Assembly: GCF_020515695.1 (NCBI RefSeq)
Contig: NZ_JAIWJA010000005.1
Coordinates: 186,001-250,000 of the forward strand
From: Pseudomonas sp. MWU16-30317
GTDB lineage: Bacteria; Pseudomonadota; Gammaproteobacteria; Pseudomonadales; Pseudomonadaceae
Direction: 5' to 3'
DNA length: 64,000 nucleotides
Part shown: positions 1-7,149 of the stretch, one piece after another
Layout of the letters: each line of letters starts with the position of its first letter
Numbering within the stretch: position 1 is the first letter of the stretch
Position numbers and translations under genes: made by a program
Notes under the pieces: model-generated
What the model saw: only the letters and a program-made list of their open reading frames with translations
Told to the model about the DNA's origin: nothing
The model's database searches: none

Positions 1-326
1 GTGTACACCAGCGCCGCGCCGCAGAAGGCGCCGGCAACTTGGGCAACGATGTAAAACGGCAGTTTGCGTTTTTCGAAACCGGCGAACACGCACAAGGCGA
101 TGCTCACCGCGGGGCTCAGATGGCCGCCGGAAACACCGGCACTCAAATACACCCCGAGGCTGACGCCCACGCCCCAGATGATGCTGATTTCCCACAGGCC
201 GAAGCTGGCGCCCGCGACCTTGAGCGCGGCCACGCAGCCGGTACCGAAAAAGATGAACAGTGCGGTTCCGAGAAATTCGGCCACACATTGACTGGACAAC
301 GTCGGTTGCTGGATCGAGTGGGTCAT
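1..326 (-). CDS. glpF: Glycerol uptake facilitator (MIP/aquaporin family), partial at left edge
   Basis: The first 108 residues of a MIP-family channel are present; the C-terminal part lies outside the window. The ATG at 326 opens with MTHSIQQPT and is followed by an alternating hydrophobic pattern with a GTALFIFFG-type first helix and SGGHLSPAVS. The latter is the first NPA-type pore loop in the variant HLSPAVS. GlpF proteins pass glycerol through the inner membrane and in Pseudomonas normally sit upstream of glpK in a glycerol operon. A GAGG ribosome site lies just before the start. AqpZ is the alternative, but the GlpF-like context with ybaK next door favours GlpF. Confidence 0.85.
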   Translation of the reverse strand, partial: MTHSIQQPTLSSQCVAEFLGTALFIFFGTGCVAALKVAGASFGLWEISIIWGVGVSLGVYLSAGVSGGHLSPAVSIALCVFAGFEKRKLPFYIVAQVAGAFCGAALVY

Positions 327-651
327 GTGGTACCTCTTTTTTGTTTTTGTCTGGCGCCGTTGTGGCGCTCTGTATTGTCCCGGCCGTAAAACCCCATCAC
401 GGTCGGCGGTGTCGCGGCGAATGGTCGCAGTTTGACGCACGATCTTCACAAACGAAAAAATATAGACAAGAAACGCATATGTCAAAGGTCGAAAGTGAAC
501 CAGCGGCCATTATATGACCGTCGGGCGGGTCGATGATGGCGAAAAGACTGCGCAAGGCGTCGATCAAGGGGGAAAAATACTGCCGTTTCGGCCAGAATCC
601 ATTGGGCGTCGGTGTGGTAGCCGGCGCTTTCCCTGAATTGCAGGAGCCCTC
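327..651. promoter_or_regulatory. Intergenic region with the glpF promoter/leader
   Basis: This 325-base gap separates glpF (leftward) from the rightward ybaK gene. Its left half is AT-richer than its surroundings and, read on the minus strand, contains TTTCGTTTGTGA near 445-457 and TTCACTTTCGAC near 488-500. These resemble the TTCG-bearing half-sites of DeoR-family regulators such as GlpR, but the match is loose and unproven. I see no gene in the gap. Confidence 0.3.
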
Positions 652-1122
652 ATGACACCCGCTCTGGATTTACTGAAAAAAGCCCGCGCCGAACATCGGA
701 TTCACAGTTACGAACACGATCCCAAAGCAGCCTCCTACGGCTTGGAGGCGGCAGAAAAGCTCGCCCTGCAACCTGAGCAGGTGTTCAAGACCTTGTTGGC
801 CGCCACTGAGCGTCACGAATTGCTGGTGGCCGTGGTGCCGGTGGTGGGTAGCCTCGATCTGAAAGCGCTGGCCCAGGCCGCCGGCGTAAAAAAGTGCGAG
901 ATGGCCGATCCGGCGGCGGCGCAGCGCTCTACCGGCTACCTTCTTGGTGGCATCAGCCCGTTGGGGCAGAAAAAACGCCTGCGAACTTTCATCGATCAAT
1001 CGGCTCAACCCTTTACTACGATCTTTGTCAGTGCCGGTCGTCGTGGTCTGGAGGTGGAATTGGCGGCATCGACGCTGGCCGAGCATACCCAGGCTCAGTT
1101 CGCCGCCATTGCCAAGGCCTAA
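652..1122 (+). CDS. ybaK: Cys-tRNA(Pro)/Cys-tRNA(Cys) deacylase, YbaK/EbsC family
   Basis: A 156-residue YbaK-type protein that hydrolyses mischarged Cys-tRNA(Pro) in the cytoplasm, acting as a trans-editing factor for ProRS. The invariant lysine lies in the VFKTL segment (about residue 46). The GGISPLGQK loop (about 99-107) is typical of the family, and the length equals that of the family. The ATG at 652 is preceded by CAGGAG. It is monocistronic or co-transcribed with the PhzF-like gene that starts 40 bases downstream. Confidence 0.9.
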   Translation: MTPALDLLKKARAEHRIHSYEHDPKAASYGLEAAEKLALQPEQVFKTLLAATERHELLVAVVPVVGSLDLKALAQAAGVKKCEMADPAAAQRSTGYLLGGISPLGQKKRLRTFIDQSAQPFTTIFVSAGRRGLEVELAASTLAEHTQAQFAAIAKA

Positions 1123-1162
1123 GTTTTTTCAATCGTCGCTCGCTTATCCTAGAGGTCTGGCC

Positions 1163-1945
1163 ATGCCACTGGACTTTCACCAGGTTGACGCTTTTACCGA
1201 ACATCCGTTCGCCGGGAATCCGGCCATCGTCTACCGCCTGGACGCCTGGTTGCCTGACGGGCGGATGCAGCAGATTGCCGCAGAGCATAACCTGGCAGAA
1301 ACGGCGTTCGTGGTGCACGAAGCGGCGGGTTGGCACATCCGCTGGTTCACCCCGACCACCGAGGTCCCCCTGTGCGGGCACGCCACTTTGGCCGCTGCCC
1401 ACGTGCTGTTCGAGATCTATGCATTGCCCGGCGACTTCATCGAATTCGCCAGCAAGTCCGGGCGTTTGAGCGTCACCCGCGAAGGTGGTCGGCTGTGGCT
1501 GGACTTTCCAGTTATCGAGCCCAGCGAGCTAGGCGTGACGGTCGATGTCGAGCGGGCGCTGCGCACGCCGGTGGTCGATGTGCTGGCGTCGATGTCGCTG
1601 CTGGTGGTGCTCGAATCGGAAGCGGCGGTGAGGGCATGCCAGCCGGACTTCGCGTTAGTGGCCAAATTGTTATGGCCGGGGGTGATTATCACCGCTCGCG
1701 GCGACCATCACGATTTTGTCTCGCGCTATTTCGCGCCGGCTATCGGTATCAATGAAGATTCAGTGACCGGATCAACTCACTGCAGCTTGATTCCCTATTG
1801 GTCGCATCGTCTGAACAAGACGTTGCTCAGCGCCTGGCAGTGTTCCGCCCGCGGCGGTGAGCTGGCGTGCAGGTTGGAAGACGATCGAGTGAAAATCGGC
1901 GGATATGTCAGGCTGGTGGCCAGCGGCAGGTTGCTGGTGGAGTAG
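1163..1945 (+). CDS. PhzF-family isomerase/epimerase-like protein
   Basis: A 260-residue protein with the PhzF/diaminopimelate-epimerase fold. It opens with the family pattern FHQVDAFTEHPFAGNPA. The catalytic glutamate is in NLAETAF (E46), the first-lobe signature PLCGHATLA lies near 78-86, and DSVTGSTHCSL near residue 198 is the second-lobe equivalent. In phenazine producers PhzF isomerises DHHA, but solitary PhzF-like proteins such as this occur widely with unknown substrates. No phenazine genes are nearby, so the natural reaction is not known. The ATG at 1163 aligns with the conserved N-terminus; a longer frame upstream overlaps ybaK and is not credible. Confidence 0.85.
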   Translation: MPLDFHQVDAFTEHPFAGNPAIVYRLDAWLPDGRMQQIAAEHNLAETAFVVHEAAGWHIRWFTPTTEVPLCGHATLAAAHVLFEIYALPGDFIEFASKSGRLSVTREGGRLWLDFPVIEPSELGVTVDVERALRTPVVDVLASMSLLVVLESEAAVRACQPDFALVAKLLWPGVIITARGDHHDFVSRYFAPAIGINEDSVTGSTHCSLIPYWSHRLNKTLLSAWQCSARGGELACRLEDDRVKIGGYVRLVASGRLLVE

Positions 1946-1987
1946 CCGGCTGCACTGGCGTGGCAACTGGGGCATTGGCGGCTAGAG

Positions 1988-2023
1988 CCTGCTCCAGCAG
2001 GTTTGCTAGCGCTGCTGGAGCGG
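1988..2023. repeat. REP-like hairpin
   Basis: Inverted repeat GCTCCAGCAG ... CTGCTGGAGC (arms 1991-2000 and 2012-2021), a degenerate member of the GTGGGAGC REP family. It lies between the convergent PhzF-like gene and the ABC ATPase and may also serve as a transcription barrier. Confidence 0.5.
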
Positions 2024-2025
2024 GA

Positions 2026-3066
2026 TTATTGACTGACTGACGGCGCAAAGCTGACCAGCGGCCCGGGTCGCAACGCGATGCCGATTTCGCTCCCGAGTGC
2101 GTACTGCAACTGGCTTGGCAGCAAAGCCTCTACCGCCGCGCCGCTGGGCAATTGCAGGCGGTACAGGATCGACGCACCCTGGAACACCGTGCCCAGCACC
2201 CGCGCCCGCACCGGGCTGTCGGGGGCGTGCAGCAGGCTGTCCGGGCGAAGCAGTATATCGACGGCAACCCCTGGGGCGACGTCAGCATGGGCTTGCACCT
2301 CACCCAGTTCGGTGTTCACACCTCGCCCCTGGCCCTGCTGGCCGCGGATGAAGAACCCTTGGCCGATGAAGCTGGCAACATAGGGTGTTTTTGGCGCGTG
2401 ATAGAGATTGTAGGGCGTATCCCACTGCTCCAGTCGGCCCTGCTTGAACACTCCGACCTGATCGCTGACGGCAAAGGCTTCTTCTTGGTCGTGGGTGACC
2501 AGGATGGCACTGGTGCCGCGGTGCTTGAGGATATCGCGTACCTCATGGCTGAGGCGCCGACGCAACTCGACATCGAGGTTGGAGAAGGGTTCGTCGAGCA
2601 GCAGCAGTTGCGGTTGCGGTGCCAGGGCGCGGGCGAGGGCGACGCGTTGCTGCTGGCCACCGGACAGCTCATGGGGGAAGCGCTGCCCCAGCCCTTGCAG
2701 GTTGACCAGCTCGAGCATTTCATCGGCCAGCGTACGCGCCTCGGCCTGCTGGCGAATACCGAACAGTACGTTGTCGGTCACCGTCAGATGGGGAAATAGC
2801 GCGTAGTCCTGAAACACCATGCCGATCCGGCGCTTTTCGGGTGCCACGGTGAAACCGGAGCGGGCGACGGTTTTGCCGCCCAGGCGAATCTCACCGGCGT
2901 GCACCGCCTCGAAACCGGCGATGGCGCGCAGAGTGGTGGTCTTGCCGCACCCCGAAGCCCCCAGCAGACAGCCGATGTCGCCCGCTTGCAGCTGCAGATT
3001 CAATTGCTGGACGACGGGCTGGCCACCATAGCTGCAGGCCAGGTCGTGAAGCTCGAGCAGGCTCAT
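2026..3066 (-). CDS. Orphan ABC transporter ATP-binding protein, FbpC/PotA-like
   Basis: A 346-residue importer ATPase of the iron/polyamine/sulfate (CUT1-like, TOBE-containing) class. Walker A GASGCGKTT is at 36-44, the Q-loop at VFQDYALFPH (84-93), the signature LSGGQQQR at 134-141, Walker B LLLLDEP at 154-160 and the switch histidine at 192. A C-terminal TOBE-like region runs from about 240. Its ATG overlaps the argF stop by four bases (ATGA), so the two are translationally coupled. No permease or binding-protein gene is adjacent, so it must serve permeases encoded elsewhere; the substrate (ferric iron or polyamine) is inferred only from similarity. The same argF pairing exists in P. aeruginosa as I recall. 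Confidence 0.85.
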   Translation of the reverse strand: MSLLELHDLACSYGGQPVVQQLNLQLQAGDIGCLLGASGCGKTTTLRAIAGFEAVHAGEIRLGGKTVARSGFTVAPEKRRIGMVFQDYALFPHLTVTDNVLFGIRQQAEARTLADEMLELVNLQGLGQRFPHELSGGQQQRVALARALAPQPQLLLLDEPFSNLDVELRRRLSHEVRDILKHRGTSAILVTHDQEEAFAVSDQVGVFKQGRLEQWDTPYNLYHAPKTPYVASFIGQGFFIRGQQGQGRGVNTELGEVQAHADVAPGVAVDILLRPDSLLHAPDSPVRARVLGTVFQGASILYRLQLPSGAAVEALLPSQLQYALGSEIGIALRPGPLVSFAPSVSQ

Positions 3067-3983
3067 GCCGGGTGATAGCCCGTCTCGACGAGGAATTCGA
3101 GCAGAGCTTTCTGGGCGTGCAGGCGGTTCTCGGCTTGATCCCAGGCCACGGCGCGTGGGTCGTCGAGCACGTCCAGGCTGATTTCTTCGCCGCGGTGCGC
3201 GGGCAGGCAGTGCATGAACAGCACATCGCTGGCCGCCAGGTCGAGCAGCTCGCGGTTGACCTGATAGGGCGCGAACAATTTGAGGCGCCGGGCGGTTTCT
3301 TCTTCCTGGCCCATGGAGGTCCAGACGTCGGTGCTTACCAGGTGAGCGCCACGTACGGCTTCTTTCGGATCACGGAAAATCTGCACGCGATCGCCAGCCA
3401 GGGCGACGAATCTGGGGTTCGGTTCGAAACCTTCCGGGCAGGCGACGCGCAGCTGGAAATCGAACTGGATAGCGGCTTCGATATAGCTGTTGCACATGTT
3501 GTTGCCATCCCCGATCCAGGCCACGGTGCGGCCCTTGATCGAGCCACGGCGCTCGAGGAAGGTCTGCATGTCCGCCAGCAGCTGGCAGGGGTGCAGATCG
3601 TCGGACAGGCCGTTGATCACCGGTACGCGGGAGCTGGCCGCGAACTCGGTGATATTGCTGTGGGCATAGGTGCGGATCATCATCACGTCGAGCATGCTTG
3701 ACATGACGACCGCGCAATCGCCGATCGGCTCGCCACGACCCAGTTGGGTATCGCGCGGCGACAGAAAGATCGCCTGGCCACCGAGCTGGATCATGCCAGC
3801 CTCGAAAGACAGCCGGGTACGGGTCGAGGATTTTTCGAAAATCATGCCCAGCACACGGCCTTTCAGCGGTTCGAACAGTACGCCGCGGTTACGCAGGTCT
3901 TTGAGCTCGACCCCTCGACGAATGATGCCGACCAACTCATCGGGCGTGCAATCCATCAGGGAGAGAAAGTGCCTTGCGCTCAT
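3063..3983 (-). CDS. argF: Ornithine carbamoyltransferase, anabolic
   Basis: A 306-residue OTCase that makes citrulline from ornithine and carbamoyl phosphate in arginine biosynthesis. The carbamoyl-phosphate motif STRTR is at 53-57, HPCQ at 131-134 and HCLP at 258-261. The start chosen (MSARHF) matches the P. aeruginosa ArgF N-terminus. A second ATG one codon upstream (3986) is better spaced from an AAGG ribosome site and is equally possible. The downstream ABC ATPase overlaps its stop. The argG gene of the same pathway lies 6 kb away. ArgR-like half-sites lie upstream (see the regulatory entry). Confidence 0.97.
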   Translation of the reverse strand: MSARHFLSLMDCTPDELVGIIRRGVELKDLRNRGVLFEPLKGRVLGMIFEKSSTRTRLSFEAGMIQLGGQAIFLSPRDTQLGRGEPIGDCAVVMSSMLDVMMIRTYAHSNITEFAASSRVPVINGLSDDLHPCQLLADMQTFLERRGSIKGRTVAWIGDGNNMCNSYIEAAIQFDFQLRVACPEGFEPNPRFVALAGDRVQIFRDPKEAVRGAHLVSTDVWTSMGQEEETARRLKLFAPYQVNRELLDLAASDVLFMHCLPAHRGEEISLDVLDDPRAVAWDQAENRLHAQKALLEFLVETGYHPA

Positions 3984-3986
3984 CAT

Positions 3987-4457
3987 TGACTACCTTTTTG
4001 CAACGGACCGCAGATCGTCTATAAGACCGTTTCGACAAAAACAGCTGAGACCTGCGGGCGAAAGCCGCACGGGGCGACGAAAATAAGGGAAGACGCGATC
4101 GTATAAGAAAATGTCGCGCCTTACCAATAGCGGCTACTCTTTATCGATGGGTTTGCAAGAAATAATGCCGCGAGACCACCGAGAAACCGCTACTGGAATG
4201 CCTCGGGAAAGAGTGCAACGATTTATGACAGGCGCCGGTGAACAGCCCTTTTCAGAGCCTGTTTGACTCCCACGGGGGCCGAGCAGGGCTTTTTGTACAC
4301 TGGACCTGCAGTCTTTGGCAATGAACTCCGTGCAGACGCCCAGGGTCATTGGTAGAGACGGGCATCCCGCAATTCGTTCCGATCCGATAGCGGGACGTTC
4401 CATAAAGTCCTTGGGTGAGATATATAGTGTGTCCCATGCGATACAGGGAGTCGTGGA
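3987..4457. promoter_or_regulatory. argF promoter region with candidate ArgR half-sites
   Basis: This 470-base gap lies between divergent argF and a small conserved gene. TGTCGC followed by eight bases and AA starts at 4112, matching the Pseudomonas ArgR half-site pattern as I remember it. TGTCGA is on the other strand at 4032-4037. Read towards argF, TTGGTA, a 16-base spacer and TATACG (about 4101-4128) form a weak sigma-70-like pair that the ArgR-like site overlaps. For the rightward gene, TATATAGTG near 4421 could be a -10. No credible gene is seen in the gap. Confidence 0.35.
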
Positions 4458-4757
4458 ATGGATTCAAGAGAGCAACAATTGATGGAGTTGCTGGGCATTA
4501 CCGCCCGTACGCTGACCCATCTGACGGCATCGATGACGTCGATGTCGTTCGAGCTGCTGCGCAGTGAAGACTCCGTTACCCGCGCCGCAGGTAAACGCAT
4601 GATCGACCGAATGGCGACCATCAGCACCGGGCTCGATGAGCATTGGCGTCTGATCGGCGAGCTGACGGGCGTGCCATTGGCTCAGGAAGAGGTCGAGACC
4701 GTGCTGGAGATCCAGCTGCTCAACCCGCCTTCCACGGTTGTGCCATTGACTTCATGA
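4458..4757 (+). CDS. Conserved Pseudomonas hypothetical protein
   Basis: A 99-residue, soluble, mostly alpha-helical protein without signal peptide, membrane segment or recognised domain. It begins MDSREQQLMELLG and has an amphipathic central region (about 20-65). Similar genes are found between argF and grxD in other pseudomonads as I recall, so it appears to be a real genus-conserved gene. Its codon use is ordinary for the window. It is followed by a 130-base gap before grxD. No function can be assigned. Confidence 0.7.
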   Translation: MDSREQQLMELLGITARTLTHLTASMTSMSFELLRSEDSVTRAAGKRMIDRMATISTGLDEHWRLIGELTGVPLAQEEVETVLEIQLLNPPSTVVPLTS

Positions 4758-4887
4758 GGCGAGGGGCTGCCCCTTGATTCATGAAAGTGGGCCGGTGGTC
4801 CCATGCTTGAGCGTTTTGCTCGGCTTTTTGTTACCATTGGTCACCGTGCCGACATTCTGAGTCGGAAAGTTTAGCCGAGGTGCTCCA

Positions 4888-5235
4888 ATGGATATCATCG
4901 AAACGATCAAAGATCAGATTGCCGCCAACACCGTACTGCTCTACATGAAAGGTGCACCCAATGCACCGCAGTGTGGTTTTTCGGCCAAGGCATCGCAGTG
5001 CATCATGCAGTGCGGCGAAAAATTCGCTTACGTGGACATCCTGCAAAATCCGGAGATCCGCGCCAATCTGCCTAAGTACGCCAATTGGCCGACCTTCCCG
5101 CAACTGTGGGTGGGCGGCGAGCTGATCGGCGGCAGCGATATCATCGCTGACCTGTTCGCCAGCGGCGAGCTGCAAACCACCATCAAGGCTGCCGTCGAAA
5201 AAGCCAAGGCCGCTGAGGCCCAGGCAGACGCCTGA
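4888..5235 (+). CDS. grxD: Monothiol glutaredoxin (Grx4/GrxD)
   Basis: A 115-residue CGFS-type glutaredoxin that carries and transfers [2Fe-2S] clusters with glutathione in the cytoplasm. The active site CGFS is at residues 29-32, within APQCGFSAK. The WPTFPQLWVGGELIGGSDI segment supplies the cis-proline and glutathione-binding loop. The final 15 residues are Ala/Lys/Glu-rich. It sits beside bfr and bfd, a common Pseudomonas arrangement that links Fe-S trafficking with iron storage. A strong bidirectional terminator separates it from the convergent bfr. Confidence 0.95.
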   Translation: MDIIETIKDQIAANTVLLYMKGAPNAPQCGFSAKASQCIMQCGEKFAYVDILQNPEIRANLPKYANWPTFPQLWVGGELIGGSDIIADLFASGELQTTIKAAVEKAKAAEAQADA

Positions 5236-5250
5236 AGTCTAGCCTGCGTC

Positions 5251-5277
5251 GTGGGAGCGGGTCCTGCCCATTCCCAC
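5251..5277. repeat. REP-type hairpin
   Basis: GTGGGAGCGGGTCCTGCCCATTCCCAC folds on itself and belongs to the GTGGGAGC family of palindromic repeats that recurs across this window. It lies just after grxD. Confidence 0.55.
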
Positions 5278-5303
5278 AGTAGAGGCAGTGTTTGCCAGCC
5301 ATG

Positions 5304-5341
5304 AAAAAGCCCGGCCTCCTTTGCAGGAGCCGGGCTTTTTT
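5304..5341. terminator. Bidirectional Rho-independent terminator, grxD/bfr
   Basis: A roughly 16-bp stem, AAAAAGCCCGGC-CTCCT paired with AGGAGCCGGGCTTTTTT, with one bulged C and a TTGC loop. It has A and T tracts on both sides, so it can stop transcripts from convergent grxD and bfr. Confidence 0.85.
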
Positions 5342-5356
5342 ACGGCCGGCCGAAAG

Positions 5357-5833
5357 TCAGTCTTCTTCGCCCATGCCCGATTGCAAGTAGTTTTCGATAC
5401 CGATCTTGTCGATCAGGCCAAGCTGGGTTTCCAGCCAATCGATATGCTCTTCTTCCGATTCGAGGATATCTTCAAGCATTTCGCGGCTACCGAAGTCTCC
5501 AACGCTTTCGCAGTGGGCGATAGCGGCCTTGAGGTCCTGATGGGCCTTATGCTCGAGCTTGAGGTCGCATTCGAGCATTTCCTGGGTGTGTTCACCGATG
5601 AGGATCTTGCCCAGTTCCTGCAGGTTGGGGATGCCTTCCAGAAAGAGAATACGCTTGATGATCTTGTCAGCGTGCTTCATCTCGTCGATGGATTCTTTGT
5701 ACTCGAGCTTGCCGAGGCGATTCAGGCCCCAGTCCTCATACATGCGTGCGTGCAGGAAGTACTGATTGATCGCAATCAGCTCGTTCCCGAGGACTCTGTT
5801 GAGATGCTGGATAACGCTGATATCGCCTTTCAT
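5357..5833 (-). CDS. bfr: Bacterioferritin, heme-binding (BfrB type)
   Basis: A 158-residue 24-mer subunit for iron storage. All di-iron ferroxidase ligands are present (E18, E51, H54, E94, E127, H130), and Met52 is the axial heme ligand, marking it as a true bacterioferritin rather than an FtnA-like ferritin. The four-helix bundle length is standard. Its iron-mobilising partner Bfd is encoded just upstream on the same strand, as with P. aeruginosa bfrB-bfd. However, a terminator and 200 bases separate the two, so each probably has its own promoter. Confidence 0.96.
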   Translation of the reverse strand: MKGDISVIQHLNRVLGNELIAINQYFLHARMYEDWGLNRLGKLEYKESIDEMKHADKIIKRILFLEGIPNLQELGKILIGEHTQEMLECDLKLEHKAHQDLKAAIAHCESVGDFGSREMLEDILESEEEHIDWLETQLGLIDKIGIENYLQSGMGEED

Positions 5834-5991
5834 GGTTGGCCCTCACCGGCTCTTTAACTGTCTATGTGCCGGAGTTTGAGCCTGGCCACGAAGACTGTCA
5901 AACCTAAGTTATTGAATAATAAGTGAAAATTAATCGGAATAAGAATGTTTGTGTTCCGCATCATGGTGCTAACTAATTGAATTTCATGCAT

Positions 5992-6021
5992 AAAAAAACC
6001 GGACACTAGGTCCGGTTCTTT
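5992..6021 (-). terminator. Rho-independent terminator after bfd
   Basis: On the minus strand AACCGGA-CCTAGTG-TCCGGTT is followed by a run of seven T. It sits immediately after the bfd stop codon and separates bfd from bfr. Confidence 0.8.
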
Positions 6022-6033
6022 AAAATCGAGGAT

Positions 6034-6252
6034 TCAAGCCGCAGTAAATTCCACTGGATACGGTATGGCCGCTTGGGTTGCCTGGAGTTCGGTGAGCGTC
6101 TCGCGGACAACATCCTTGGCCAGGCATGCGCATTTACCACATTGCGAAGCGACGCCGGTAGCTTCCCGGACTTCCCGATAGCTGCAGCAGCCATCGAAGA
6201 TTGCATCGCGGATTTGACGATCGGTGACACCTTTGCAGAGGCAGACGTACAT
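6034..6252 (-). CDS. bfd: Bacterioferritin-associated ferredoxin
   Basis: A 72-residue [2Fe-2S] protein that binds Bfr and delivers electrons to release stored Fe(II). The cluster ligands are the CxC at residues 4-6 (MYVCLC) and the CxxxC-like GKCACLA (C41 is followed by CAC), consistent with the Bfd pattern. The ATG at 6252 gives the exact family N-terminus; a longer upstream frame is not conserved. A 14/19 Fur-box match lies 46-64 bases upstream, which fits known low-iron induction of bfd. Confidence 0.95.
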   Translation of the reverse strand: MYVCLCKGVTDRQIRDAIFDGCCSYREVREATGVASQCGKCACLAKDVVRETLTELQATQAAIPYPVEFTAA

Positions 6253-6297
6253 AGAGAAAAACCGTCGCGGTGAAAAGCTGATGACGGAGATCTTAAT

Positions 6298-6316
6298 GGT
6301 AATGAGAATGCTTGTC
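6298..6316. promoter_or_regulatory. Candidate Fur box upstream of bfd
   Basis: The 19 bases from 6298 (GGTAATGAGAATGCTTGTC) match 14 of 19 positions of the Fur consensus GATAATGATAATCATTATC. The spacing of 46 bases to the bfd start is suitable for a promoter-proximal operator. Confidence 0.7.
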
Positions 6317-6371
6317 AAAGTACGAACATGAAACCTCTGTAACCCGCGATGAACGGTCAGATCACTTCCGT

Positions 6372-6460
6372 GGTGGGAGCCGGCTCTGCCCACGAAGGCG
6401 TCGGTTGAGGCCCCCACACAGAGAGCAGTACAAATCGCTTTCGCGGGCAGAGCCCCACAG
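6372..6460. repeat. Inverted REP pair
   Basis: GTGGGAGCCGGCTCTGCCCACGAAGGCG (from 6373) is mirrored by CGCTTTCGCGGGCAGAGCCCCAC ending at 6458. This is the typical pairing of two opposite REP units, placed between bfd and rnt. Confidence 0.65.
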
Positions 6461-6474
6461 ATAACGCTGGCTGT

Positions 6475-7149
6475 TTACTCGTCGTAGTCCGGCCAGCCGC
6501 CCATTTGCTTCCAGCGATTGACGATCCCGCAGAACAGCTCGGCGGTCTTCTCGGTGTCATAGCGAGCCGAGTGAGCCTCGCGGCCGTCGAAGTCGATATC
6601 TGCCGCCTGACAGGCTTTTGCCAGCACGGTCTGCCCATAGGCGAGGCCGGCCAGCGTCGCGGTGTCGAAGCTCGAAAAGGGGTGGAAGGGGTTGCGCTTG
6701 ATGTCACCGCGCACCACGGCAGCGTTCAGGAACCCAAGGTCGAAGCTGCTGTTGTGGCCGACCAGGATCGCCCGCTTGCAACCGTTGGCCTTCAAGGCCT
6801 TGCGGATACCGCGGAAAATATCGGTCAGGGCGGTTTCTTCGCTCACCGCCATGCGCAGCGGGTGGTCCAGCTTGATGCCGGTGAACTCCAATGCCGCCGC
6901 TTCGATATTGGCCCCCTCGAACGGTTCGACTCGGAAGAAGTAGGTGTGATCGGGGAACACGAAGCCTTTTTCGTCCATGCCGATGGTCGTCGCGGCGATT
7001 TCCAGCAGGGCGTCCGTGGCGCAATTGAAACCACCGGTTTCGACATCGACGACTACCGGCAGGTAACCGCGGAAGCGTGCGGCCATGGGATGGCGCGAAC
7101 CGCCACCGCCGCTGCCTTCGGACTCGTCATCGAAATGATCTTCACTCAC
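6475..7149 (-). CDS. rnt: Ribonuclease T
   Basis: A 224-residue DEDDh 3'-5' exoribonuclease that trims tRNA CCA ends and matures stable RNAs. The catalytic residues are D35 and E37 (VVDVETGG), D137 (HNSSFDLGF), H193 and D198 (EAHSARYD). The first 20 residues are acidic and Gly/Ser-rich, slightly longer than in E. coli. Its start overlaps the pyrC stop by four bases, so the two form a coupled pair (pyrC-rnt), the same order as in P. aeruginosa. Confidence 0.97.
   Translation of the reverse strand: MSEDHFDDESEGSGGGGSRHPMAARFRGYLPVVVDVETGGFNCATDALLEIAATTIGMDEKGFVFPDHTYFFRVEPFEGANIEAAALEFTGIKLDHPLRMAVSEETALTDIFRGIRKALKANGCKRAILVGHNSSFDLGFLNAAVVRGDIKRNPFHPFSSFDTATLAGLAYGQTVLAKACQAADIDFDGREAHSARYDTEKTAELFCGIVNRWKQMGGWPDYDE

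Noticed and set aside
4134..4403. 89-codon minus-strand frame upstream of argF
   Set aside because: No conserved features, no ribosome site, Cys/Arg/Ser-rich random-looking product; the region is better explained as regulatory.
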